DNA of 64,000 nt from Phocoena phocoena (lineage: Eukaryota > Chordata > Mammalia > Artiodactyla > Phocoenidae): positions 482,501 to 546,500 of the forward strand of contig NW_027077440.1 of NCBI RefSeq assembly GCF_963924675.1, given 5' to 3'. A program made the translations under genes and the position numbers. Below the pieces are notes generated by a model. It saw only the letters and a list, made by a program, of their open reading frames with translations, was not told the origin of the DNA and ran no database searches. Positions 1 through 12,404 of this stretch are shown piece by piece. Numbering within the stretch: position 1 is the first letter of the stretch; every line of letters begins with the position of its first letter.

Positions 1-30
1 CCCTAACCCTAACCCTAACCCTAACCCTTA
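1..30 (+). repeat. Partial telomeric tract at window edge
   Basis: Four perfect CCCTAA are followed by CCCTTA and then the monomer anchor TCCGAA. The sequence from here on aligns with 9083 onward (offset 9082), where the same five hexamers form the last third of a 102-bp internal tract. The run is therefore the tail of an internal tract cut by the window edge, not necessarily a terminal telomere. Confidence 0.85.
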
Positions 31-3000
31 TCCGAAGCCTTACCCTAACCCGTCCCCTAAACCTAACCCGTACGCTAACACTAACTTGTACCCTAACACG
101 TACGCTCACCCTAAACCGCTGTCGTAACCTAACCTGTCCCCTAAACCGTTCCCGTCCGCGTCCCCTAACCCTAACCCTAACCCTAACACTTACCCGAAGC
201 CTTACCGTAACCCGTCCCCTAATCCTAAACCGTACGCTAACACTAACCCGTACCCTAACACGTACGCTCACCCTAAACCGTTATCGTACCATAATCTGTC
301 CCCTAAACCGTCCCCGTCCCCGTCCCCTAACCCTAACCCTAACCCTAACCCTTTCCCGAAGCCTTACACTAACCCGTCCCCTAATCCTAACCCGTACCCT
401 AACACTAACCGGTACCCTAACACGTACGCTCACCCTAAACCGTTGTCGTACCCTAACATGTCCCGTAAACTGTCCCCATCCCGTAACCCTAACCCTAACC
501 CTAACCCTAACCCTTACCCGAAGCCTTACACTAACCCGTCCATAATCCTAACCCGTACGCTAACACTAACCCGTACGCTAACACGTATGCTCACGCTAAA
601 CTGTTGTCGTACACTAAACTGTCCCCTAAACCGTCCCGGTACCCTAACCCTAACCCTAACCTTAACCCTAAATCTAACCCTTACCCGAAGCCTTACCCTA
701 ACCCGTCCCTTAATCCTAACCCGTACGCTAACACTAATCCGTACCCTAACACGCACGCTCACCCTAAACCTTTGTCGTACCCTAACCTGTCCCCTAAACT
801 GTTCCCGTCCCCTAACCCTAACCCTAACCCTATCCCTAACCCTAAACCTAACCCTTACCTGAAGCCATACCCTAACCCGACACTTAATCCTAAACCGTAC
901 GCTAACACTAACCCGTACCATAACACGTATGCTCACCCTAAACAGTTGTCGTACCCTAACCTGTCCCCTAAACTGTCCCGGTGCCCTAACGCTAACCCTA
1001 ACCCTTACCCTAAACCTAACGCTTACCCGAAGCCTTACACTAAAGCGTCCCCAATCCTAACCCGTACGCTAACACTAACCCATACCCTAACACGTATGCT
1101 CACCCTAAACCGTTTTCGTACCATAACCTGTCCCCTAAACCGTCCCCGTCCCCGTCCCCTAACCCTAACCCTAACCCTTACCCGAAGCCTTACCCTAACC
1201 CGTCCCCTAATCCTAACCCGTACGCTACCACTAACCCATACCTTAACACGTACGCTCACCCTAAACCGTTGTCCTACCCTAACCTGTCCCCTAAACCTTC
1301 CCCGTCCCCTAACCTTAACCCTAACCGTAACCCTAAACCTAACCCTTACCCGAAGCCTTACCCTAACCCGTCCCCTAATCCTAACACGTACGCTAACACT
1401 AACACGTACCCTAACACATACTCTCACCCTAAATCGTTGTCGTACCCTAACCTGTCCCCTAAAACGTCCCCGTCCCCTAAACCTAACCCTAACCCTAACC
1501 TAAACCTAACCCTTTCCCGAAGGCTTACCCTAACCCATCCCCTAAACCTAAACCGTACACTAACACTAACGCGTACCCTAACACGTACGTTCACCCTAAA
1601 CCGTAGTCGTACCCTAACCTGTCCCCTAAACCGTCCCCGTCCCCGTCCCCTAACCCTAACCCTAACCCTAACCCTAACCCTTACCCGAAGCCTTACACTA
1701 ACCCGTCACGTAATGCAAACCAGTACCCTAAAACTAACCCGTACGCTAACATGTACGCTCACCCTAAACCATTGTCGTACCCTAACATGTCCCCTAAACT
1801 GTCCCCGTCACCTAACCCTAACCCTAACCCTAACTCTAACCCTTACCCGAAGCCTTACACTAACCCGTCCCGTAATCCTAAACCATACGCTAACACTAAC
1901 CCATACCCTAACACGTACTCTCACTCTAAACCGTTGTCATACTCTAACCTGTCCCCTAAACAGTCCCCGTCCCCTAACCCTAACCCTAACCCTAACCCTA
2001 ACACTAACCCTTACCCGAAGCCTTAACCTAACTCGTCCCCTAATCCTAACCCGTATGCTAACACTAACCCGTACCCTAACACGTACGCTCACCCTAAACC
2101 GTTGTCGTACCCTAACCTGTCCGCTAAACCTTCCCCATCCCCTAACCCTAACCCTAACCCTAACCCTAAACCTAATCCTTACCCGAAGCCTTATCCTAAC
2201 CCGTACCCTAATCCTAATCCGTACGCTAACACAAACCGTACCCTAACACTTATGCTCACCCTAAACCGTTGTTGTAAACTAACCTGTCCCCTAAACCGTC
2301 CCCGGCCCCTAACCCTAACCCTAACCCTAAACCTAACACTTACCCGAAGTCTTACCCTAATTCGTCCCCTAATCCTAACCCGTACGCTAACACTAACACG
2401 TATCCTAACACGTACGCTCACCCTAAACCGTTGTCGTACCGTCACCTGTCCCCTAAACCTTCCCCATCCCCTAACCCTAACCCTAACCGTAACCCTAACC
2501 CTTACCCGAAGCCTTACCCTAACCCGACCCCTAATCCTAACCCGTACGCTAACACTAACCCGTACCCTAACATGTACGCTCACCCTAAACCGTTGTCGTA
2601 CTCTAACCTGTCCCCTAAACCGTCCCAGAACCCTAACCCAAACCCTAACCCTAACCCTAACCCTAACCCTTACCCGAAGCCTTAAACTAACCCGTCCCCT
2701 AATCCTAAACCGTACGATAACACTAACCCGTACCCTAACACGTACGCTCACCCTAAACCGTTGTTCTACACTAACCTCTCCCCTAAACGGTCCCTGTCCC
2801 CTAACCCTAACCCTAACCCTAACCCTAACCCTTACCCGAAGCCTTACCCTAACCCGTCCCCTAATCCTAACCCGTACGCTAACACTTACCCATACCCTAA
2901 CACGTACGCTCACCCTAAATTGTTGTCGTACACTAACCTGTCCCGTAAACCGTCCCGGTCCCCTAACCCTAACCCTAACCCTAACCCTAAACCTAACCCT

Positions 3001-3160
3001 TACCCGAATACTTACACAAACCCGTCCCCTAATCCTAACCCGTACGCTAACACTAACCTGTACACTAACACGTACGCTCACCCTAAACTGTTGTCGTACC
3101 CTAACCTGTACCCTAAAACGTCCCCGTCCCCTAACCCTAACCCTAACCCTAAACGTAAAC
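1..3160 (+). repeat. Higher-order block also at 9.1 and 13.8 kb
   Basis: From 1 to about 900 this matches 9083 onward at offset 9,082. From about 1,035 the offset is 9,244, so the 9.1-kb copy holds one extra 162-bp monomer. From about 2,100 it is 9,243. The same order continues in the 13.8-kb copy. A shorter version starts at about 5,870 (443 matches 6317). The missing monomer shows that single units are gained or lost within otherwise collinear blocks. Confidence 0.85.
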
Positions 3161-5850
3161 CTAACTCTTACCCGAAGCCTTACCCTAACCCGTCCCCTAA
3201 TCCTAACCCGTACGCTAACACTAACCCGTACCCTAACAAGTACGCTCACCTTAAAACGTTGTCGTACCCTAACCTGTCCCCTAAACCGACCCCGTCCCCT
3301 AACCCTAACCCTAACCCTAACCCTAACCCTTATCCGAAGCCTTACCCTAACCCGTACCCTGATCCTAAACCGTACGCTACCTCTAACCCGTACCCTAACA
3401 CGTACGCACACCCTAAACCGTTGTCGTACCCTAACCTGTCCCCTAAACCGTCCCCGAACCCTAACACTAACCCTAACACTAACCCTAACCCTAACCCTTA
3501 CCCGAAGCCTTACCCTAAACCGTCCCCTAATCCTAACACGTACGCTAACACTAACCCGTACCCTAACACGTACGCTCACACTAAATCGTTGGTATACCCT
3601 AACCTGTCCCCTAAACCGTCCCCTTCCCCTAACCCTAACCCTAACCCTAACCTTAATCCATACTCGAAGCCTTACCCTAACCCATCCCCTAATCCTAACC
3701 CGTACGCTAACACTAACCCGTACCCTTACACGTACGCTCACCCTAAATTGTTGTCGTACCCTAACCTGTCCCCTAAACCGTCCCCATCCCCTAACCCTAA
3801 CCCTAACCCTAACCCTAACCCTAACACTTACCCGAAGCCTTACACTAACCCGTCCCGTAATCCTAACCCGTACGCTAACACTAACCCGTACCCTAACACG
3901 TACGCTCACCCTAAAGAGTTTTCGTACACTAACCTGTCCCCTAAACCGTCCCAGTCCCCTAACCCTAACCCTAACCTAACCCTAACCCTTACCCGAAGCC
4001 TTACCCTAACCCGTCCCCAAATCCTAACCCGTACGCTACCACTAACCCGTACCCTAACACGTACGCTCACCCTAAAACGTTGTCCTACCATAACCTTGCC
4101 CCTAAACCGTCCCCGTGCCCTAACCCTAACCCTAACCCTAACCCTAACCCTAACAATTACCCGAAGCCTTACCCTAACCGGTCCCCTAATCCTAACCCAT
4201 AGGCTAACACTAAACCGTACCCTAACACGTACGCTCACCCTAAACCGTTGTCGTACCCTAATCTCTCCCCTAAACCGTTCCCTTCACCTAAAACTCACCC
4301 TAACCCTAACCCTAACCCTAACCCTTACCCGAAGCCTTAACCTAACCGGTCCCCTAATCCTAAACCGTATTCTAACACTAACCCGTACCCTAACACGTAC
4401 GCTCACCCTAAACCGTTGTCGTACACTAACCTGTCTGCTAGACCTTCCCCATCCCCTAAACCTAACCCTAACCCTAACCCTAAACCTAATCCTTACCCGA
4501 AGCCTTACCCTAACACGTACCCTAATCCTAATCCGTACGCTAACACTAACCCGTACCCTAACATGTATGCTCACCCCAAACCGTTGTTGTACCCTAACCT
4601 GTCCCCTAAACCGTCCCCGTCCCCTAACCGTAAACCTAACCCTAACCCTAAACCTAACCCTTACCCGAAGCCTTACCCTAACCCGTCCCCTAATCCTAAC
4701 CCGTACGCTAACACTAACACGTACCCTAACACGTACGCTCACCCTAAACCGTTGTCGTACCATAACCTGTCCCCTAAACCGTCCCCATCCCCTAACCCTA
4801 ACCCTAACCCTAACCCTAACCCTTACCCGAAGCCTTACCCTAACCCGACCCCTAATCCTAGCTGTACGCTAACATTAACCCATACCCTAACACGTACGCT
4901 CACCCTAAACCGTTGTCGTACCCTAACCTGTCCCCTAAACCGTCCCCGTCACCTAACCCTAACCCTAAACCTAACCCTAACCCTTACCCGAAGCCTTACC
5001 CTAACCCGTCCCCTAATCCTAACCCGTACGCTAACACTAAACCGTACCCTAACACGTACGCTCACCCTAAACCGTTGTTGTACCCTAACCTGTCCCCTAA
5101 ACCGTCCCCGTAACCTAACCCTAACCCTAACCCTAACCCTAACTCTTACCCGAAGCCTTACCTTAAACTGTCCCCTAATCCTAACCCGTACGCTAACACT
5201 AACCCATACCCTAACATGTACGCTCACCCTAAACCGTTGTCGTACTCTAACCTGTCCCCTAAACCGTCCCTTAACCCTAACCCTAACCCTAAGCCTAACC
5301 CTAACACTGACCCTTACCCAGAGCCTTACACTAACCCGTCCCCTAATCCTAACCCGTACGCTAACACTAAACCGTACCCTAACACGTACGCTCACCCTAA
5401 ACCGTTGTCGTACCCTAACCTGTCCCCTAAACCGTCCCCGTAACCTAACCCTAACCCTAACCCTAACCCTAACCCTCAACCTAACCCTTACCCGAAACCT
5501 TACACTAACCCATCCCCTAATCCTAACCCGTACGCTTCCACGAACCCGTACCCTAAAACGTACGCACACCCTAAACCGTTGTCGTACCCTAACTTGACCC
5601 CTAAACCGTCCCTGACCCCTAACCCTAACCCTAACCCTAACCCTAACCCTAACGCTAACACTTTCCCGAAGCCTTACCCTAAACCGTCCCCTAATCCTAA
5701 CCCTTATGCTAACACTAACCTGTACCCTAACACGTACGCTCACCCTAAACCGTTCTCGTACCCTAACCTGTCCCCTAAACAGACCCCGTCCCCTAACCCT
5801 AACCCTAACCCTAACCCTAACCCTAACCCTAATCCTAAACCTAACCCTTA
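2880..5850 (+). repeat. 3-kb block, copy 1 of a pair 21.1 kb apart
   Basis: Matches 24011-26981 at a constant offset of 21,131 (for example 4416 with 25547 and 5579 with 26710). It contains the AGCTGTACG marker at 4860 and ends in the telomeric tract at 5791. A related copy at about 16,8-19,6 kb lacks one monomer present here at about 3839-4005. Confidence 0.87.
4858..4868 (+). repeat. Register-slip marker AGCTGTACG
   Basis: Slots 6-7 normally read CCTAACCCGTACG; here they read CCTAGCTGTACG, one base shorter, so every hexamer downstream is shifted by one. Further copies lie at 18636, 25991, 31186, 35532, 36515 and 38824. Seven copies of one lesion trace the spread of a single ancestral monomer. 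Confidence 0.88.
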
Positions 5851-5898
5851 CCCTAACCCTAACCCTAACCCTAACCCTAACCCTAACCCTAACCCTTA
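5791..5898 (+). repeat. Internal telomeric tract, 108 bp
   Basis: Seven perfect CCCTAA, then three variants (TCCTAA, ACCTAA, CCCTTA), then seven perfect CCCTAA and a closing CCCTTA. The same three-variant interruption recurs in the other long tracts, so they share one ancestor rather than being independent telomere additions. Runs of four or more TTAGGG on the - strand can form G-quadruplexes and are the best shelterin (TRF1/TRF2) targets in the array; both points come from general telomere knowledge. Confidence 0.93.
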
Positions 5899-7705
5899 TC
5901 CGAAGCCTTACCCTAACCCGTCCCCTAAACCTAACCCGTACGCTAACACTAACTTGTACCCTAACACGTACGCTCACCCTAAACCGCTGTCGTAACCTAA
6001 CCTGTCCCCTAAACCATTCCCGTCCGCGTACCCTAACCCTAACCCTAACCCTAACCCTAACACTTACCCGAAGCCTTACCCTAAACCGTCCCCTAATCCT
6101 AAACCGTACGCTAACACTAACCCGTACCCTAACATGTACGCTCACCCTAAACCGTTATCGTACCATAATCTGTCCCCTAAACCGTCCCCGTACCCGTCCC
6201 CTAACCCTAACCCTAACCCTAACCCTTTCCCGAAGCCTTACACTAACCCGTCCCCTAATCCTAACCCGTAACCTAACACTAACCGGTACCCTAACACGTA
6301 CGCTCACCCTAAACCGTTGTCGTACCCTAACATGTCCCGTAAACTGTCCCCGTCCCGTAACCCTAACCCTAACCCTAACCCTAACCCTTACCCGAAGCCT
6401 TACACTAACCCGTCCCATAATCCTAAACCGTACGCTAACACTAACCCGTACGCTAACACGTATGCTCACCCTAAACTGTTGTCGTACACTAACCTGTCCC
6501 CTAAACCGTCCCGGTACCCTAACCCTAACCCTAACCTTAACCCTAAATCTAACCCTTACCCGAAGCCTTACCCTAACCCGTCCCTTAATCCTAACCCGTA
6601 CGCTAACACTAATCCGTACCGTAACACGCACGCTCACCCTAAACCTTTGTCGTACCCTAACCTGTCCCCTAAACTGTTCCCGTCCCCTAACCCTAACCCT
6701 AACCCTAACCCTAAACCTAACCCTTACCTGAAGCCATACCCTAACCCGACACTTAATCCTAAACCGTACGCTAACACTAACCCGTACCATAACATGTATG
6801 CTCACCCTAAACAGTTGTCGTACCCTAACCTGTCCCCTAAACTGTCCCGGTGCCCTAACCCTAACCCTAACCCTTACCCTAAACCTAACGCTTACCCGAA
6901 GCCTTACACTAAAGCGTCCCCTAATTTTAACCCGTACGCTAACACTAATCCGGACCCTAACACGTACGCTCACCCTAATCCGTTGTCGAACCCTAACCTG
7001 TCCCCTAAACCGTCCCCGTCCCCGTCTCCTAACCCTAACCCTAACCCTAACCCTTACCCGAAGACTTACCCTAACCCGTCCCCAATCCTAACCCGTACGC
7101 TAACACTAACCCATACCCTAACACGTACGCTCACCCTAAACCGTTTTCGTACCATAACCTGTCCCCTAAACCGTCCCCGTCCCCGTCCCCTAACCCTAAC
7201 CCTAACCCTTACCCGAAGCCTTACCCTAAACCGTCCCCTAATCCTAACCCGTACGCTACCACTAAATCATACCCTAACACGTACGCTCACCCTAAACCGT
7301 TGTCCTACCCTAACCTGTCCCCTAAACCTTCCCCGTCCCCAAACCTTAACCCTAACCGTAACCCTAAACCTAACCCTTACCCGAAGCCTTACCCTAACCC
7401 GTCCCCTAATCCTAACACGTACGCTAACACTAACCCGTACCCTAACACATACGCTCACCCTAAATCGTTGTCGTACCCTAACCTGTCCCCTAAAACGTCC
7501 CCGTCCCCTAAACCTAACCCTAACCGTAACCTAAACCTAACACTTTCCCGAAGGCTTACCCTAACCCATCCCCTAATCCTAAACCGTACACTAACACTAA
7601 CCCGTACCCTAACACGTACGTTCACCCTAAACCGTAGTCGTACCATAACCTGTCCCCTAAACCATCCCCGTCCCCGTCCCCGTCCCCTAACCCTAACCCT
7701 AACCC

Positions 7706-10700
7706 TAACCCTTACCCGAAGCCTTACACTAACCCGTCCCGTAATCCTAACCCGTACGCTAACACTAACCCGTTCCGTAATACGTACACTCACCCTAAAC
7801 CGTTGTTGTACCCTAACCTGTCCCCTAAACCGTCCGCGTAACCTACACCTAACCCTAACCCTAACCCTAACCCTAACCCTTACCCGAAGCCTTACACTAA
7901 CCCGTCCCCTAATGCTAAACAGTACACTAACCTGTACGCTAACAGGTACGCTCACCCTAAACCATTGTCGTACCCTAACATGTCCCCTAAACTGTCCCCG
8001 TCACCTAACCCTAACCCTAACCCTAACCCTTACCCGAAGCCTTACACTTATGCGTCCCGTAATCCTAAACCGTACGCTAACACTAACCCGTACCCTAACA
8101 TGTACGCTCACCCTAAACCGTTGTCGTACTCTAACCTGTCCCCTAAACAGTCCCCGTCCCCTAACCCTAACCCTAACCCTAACCCTAACACTAACCCTTA
8201 CCCGAAGCCTTAACCTAACCCGTCCCCTAATCCTAACCCGTATGCTAACACTAACCCGTACCCTAACACGTACGCTCACCCTAAACCCTTGTCGTACCCT
8301 AACCTGTCCGCTAAACCTTCCCCATCCCCTAACCCTAACCCTAAACCTAACCCTAAACCTAATCCTTACCGGAAGCCTTACCCTAACCCGTACCCTAATC
8401 CTAACCCGTACGCTAACACTAACCCATACCCTAACATGTACGCTCACCCTAAACCGTTGTCGTACTCTAACCTGTCCCCTAAACCGTCCCTTAACCCTAA
8501 CCCTAACCCTAAGCCTAACCCTAACACTGACCCTTACCCAGAGCCTTACACTAACCCGTCCCCTAATCCTAACCCGTACGCTAACACTAAACCGTACCCT
8601 AACACGTACGCTCACCCTAAACCGTTGTCGTACCCTAACCTGTCCCCTAAACCGTCCCCGTAACCTAACCCTAACCCTAACCCTAACACTAACCCTCAAC
8701 CTAACCCTTACCCGAAACCTTACCCTAAACCATCCCCTAATCCTAACCCGTACGCTTCCACGAACCCGTACCCTAAAACGTACGCACACCCTAAACCGTT
8801 GTCGTACCCTAACCTGACCCCTAAACCGTCCCTGACCCCTAACCCTAACCCTAACCCTAACCCTAACCCTAACCCTAACACTTTCCCGAAGCCTTACCCT
8901 AAACCGTCCCCTAATCCTAACCCTTATGCTAACACTAACCCGTACCCTAACACGTACGCTCACCCTAAACCGTTCTCGTACCCTAACCTGTCCCCTAAAC
9001 AGTCCCCGTCCCCTAACCCTAACCCTAACCCTAACCCTAACCCTAATCCTAAACCTAACCCTTACCCTAACCCTAACCCTAACCCTAACCCTAACCCTAA
9101 CCCTAACCCTTATCCAAAGCCTTACCCTAACCCGTCCCCTAAACCTAACCCGTACGCTAACACTAACTTGTACCCTAACACGTACGCTCACCCTAAACCG
9201 CTGTCATAACCTAACCTGTCCCCTAAACCGTTCCCGTCCGCGTCCCCTAACCCTAACCCTAACCCTAACACTTACCCGAAGCCTTACCGTAACCCGTCCC
9301 CTAATCCTAAACCGTACGCTAACACTAACCCGTACCCTAACACGTACGCTCACCCTAAACCGTTATCGTACCATAATCTGTCCCCTAAACCGTCCCCGTC
9401 CCCGTCCCCTAACCCTAACCCTAACCCTAACCCTTTCCCGAAGCCTTACACTAACCCGTCCCCTAATCCTAACCCGTACCCTAACACTAACCGGTACCCT
9501 AACACGTACGCTCACCCTAAACCGTTGTCGTACCCTAACATGTCCCGTAAACTGTCCCCATCCCGTAACCCTAACCCTAACCCTAACCCTAACCCTTACC
9601 CGAAGCCTTACACTAACCCGTCCATAATCCTAACCCGTACGCTAACACTAACCCGTACGCTAACACGTATGCTCACCCTAAACTGTTGTCGTACACTAAA
9701 CTGTCCCCTAAACCGTCCCGGTACCCTAACCCTAACCCTAACCTTAACCCTAAATCTAACCCTTACCCGAAGCCTTACCCTAACCCGTCCCTTAATCCTA
9801 ACCCGTACGCTAACACTAATCCGTACCCTAACACGCACGCTCACCCTAAACCTTTGTCGTACCCTAACCTGTCCCCTAAACTGTTCCCGTCCCCTAACCC
9901 TAACCCTAACCCTAACCCTAACCCTAAACCTAACCCTTACCTGAAGCCATACCCTAACCCGACACTTAATCCTAAACCGTACGCTAACACTAACCCGTAC
10001 CATAACACGTATGCTCACCCTAAACAGTTGTCGTACCCTAACCTGTCCCCTAAACTGTCCCGGTGCCCTAACGCTAACCCTAACCCTTACCCTAAACCTA
10101 ACGCTTACCCGAAGCCTTACACTAAAGCGTCCCCTAATTTTAACCCGTACGCTAATACTAATCCGGACCCTAACACGTACGCTCACCCTAATCCGTTGTC
10201 GAACCCTAACCTGTCCCCTAAACCGTCCCCGTCCCCGTCTCCTAACCCTAACCCTAACCCTAACCCTTACCCGAAGACTTACCCTAACCCGTCCCCAATC
10301 CTAACCCGTACGCTAACACTAACCCATACCCTAACACATATGCTCACCCTAAACCGTTTTCGTACCATAACCTGTCCCCTAAACCGTCCCCGTCCCCGTC
10401 CCCTAACCCTAACCCTAACCCTTACCCGAAGCCTTACCCTAACCCGTCCCCTAATCCTAACCCGTACGCTACCACTAACCCATACCTTAACACGTACGCT
10501 CACCCTAAACCGTTGTCCTACCCTAACCTGTCCCCTAAACCTTCCCCGTCCCCTAACCTTAACCCTAACCGTAACCCTAAACCTAACCCTTACCCGAAGC
10601 CTTACCCTAACCCGTCCACTAATCCTAACACGTACGCTAACACTAACACGTACCCTAACACATACTCTCACCCTAAATCGTTGTCGTACCCTAACCTGTC

Positions 10701-12404
10701 CCCTAAAACGTCCCCGTCCCCTAAACCTAACCGTAACCCTAACCTAAACCTAACCCTTTCCCGAAGGCTTACCCTAACCCATCCCCTAAACCTAAACCGT
10801 ACACTAACACTAACGCGTACCCTAACACGTACGTTCACCCTAAACCGTAGTCGTACCCTAACCTGTCCCCTAAACCGTCCCCGTCCCCGTCCCCTAACCC
10901 TAACCCTAACCCTAACCCTAACCCTTACCCGAAGCCTTACACTAACCCGTCACGTAATGCAAACCAGTACCCTAAAACTAACCCGTACGCTAACATGTAC
11001 GCTCACCCTAAACCATTGTCGTACCCTAACATGTCCCCTAAACTGTCCCCGTCACCTAACCCTAACCCTAACCCTAACTCTAACCCTTACCCGAAGCCTT
11101 ACACTAACCCGTCCCGTAATCCTAAACCATACGCTAACACTAACCCATACCCTAACACGTACTCTCACTCTAAACCGTTGTCATACTCTAACCTGTCCCC
11201 TAAACAGTCCCCGTCCCCTAACCCTAACCCTAACCCTAACCCTAACACTAACCCTTACCCGAAGCCTTAACCTAACCCGTCCCTAATCCTAACCCGTATG
11301 CTAACACTAACCCGTACCCTAACACGTACGCTCACCCTAAACCGTTGTCGTACCCTAACCTGTCCGCTAAACCTTCCCCATCCCCTAACCCTAACCCTAA
11401 CCCTAACCCTAAACCTAATCCTTACCCGAAGCCTTATCCTAACCCGTACCCTAATCCTAATCCGTACGCTAACACAAACCGTACCCTAACACTTATGCTC
11501 ACCCTAAACCGTTGTTGTAAACTAACCTGTCCCCTAAACCGTCCCCGGCCCCTAACCCTAACCCTAACCCTAAACCTAACACTTACCCGAAGTCTTACCC
11601 TAATTCGTCCCCTAATCCTAACCCGTACGCTAACACTAACACGTATCCTAACACGTACGCTCACCCTAAACCGTTGTCGTACCGTCACCTGTCCCCTAAA
11701 CCTTCCCCATCCCCTAACCCTAACCCTAACCGTAACCCTAACCCTTACCCGAAGCCTTACCCTAACCCGACCCCTAATCCTAACCCGTACGCTAACACTA
11801 ACCCGTACCCTAACATGTACGCTCACCCTAAACCGTTGTTGTACTCTAACCTGTCCCCTAAACCGTCCCAGAACCCTAACCCAAACCCTAACCCTAACCC
11901 TAACCCTAACCCTTACCCGAAGCCTTAAACTAACCCGTCCCCTAATCCTAAACCGTACGATAACACTAACCCGTACCCTAACACGTACGCTCACCCTAAA
12001 CCGTTGTTGTACACTAACCTCTCCCCTAAACGGTCCCTGTCCCCTAACCCTAACCCTAACCCTAACCCTAACCCTTACCCGAAGCCTTACCCTAACCCGT
12101 CCCCTAATCCTAACCCGTACGCTAACACTTACCCATACCCTAACACGTACGCTCACCCTAAATTGTTGTCGTACACTAACCTGTCCCGTAAACCGTCCCG
12201 GTCCCCTAACCCTAACCCTAACCATAACCCTAAACCTAACCCTTACCCGAATACTTACACTAACCCGTCCCCTAATCCTAACCCGTACGCTAACACTAAC
12301 CCGTACACTAACACGTACGCTCACCCTAAACTGTTGTCGTACCCTAACCTGTACCCTAAAACGTCCCCGTCCCCTAACCCTAACCCTAACCCTAAACGTA
12401 AACC
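7706..12404 (+). repeat. 4,699-bp tandem duplication, copy A
   Basis: Marker monomers in this interval recur 4,699 bp downstream in the same order: for example 7965 and 12664, 8289 and 12988, 9525 and 14224, 10995 and 15694. The left edge lies just before the monomer whose slots 4-5 read CCCGTCCCGTAA (about 7706-7712). The right edge lies within CCTAAACGTAAACC, about 12394-12411, where the sequence jumps back to that monomer. Edges are uncertain by about 10 bp because both sides are hexamer repeats. Confidence 0.9.
9011..9112 (+). repeat. Internal telomeric tract, 102 bp
   Basis: Six perfect CCCTAA, the TCCTAA/ACCTAA/CCCTTA interruption, seven perfect CCCTAA and CCCTTA. It is one hexamer shorter in its first run than the tract at 5791. 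It is followed by TCCAAA instead of TCCGAA, a CpG-to-CpA change in the anchor. Confidence 0.93.

Noticed and set aside
1..30. True telomere terminus
   Set aside because: The run is only four perfect hexamers and matches the internal tract tail at 9083-9112.
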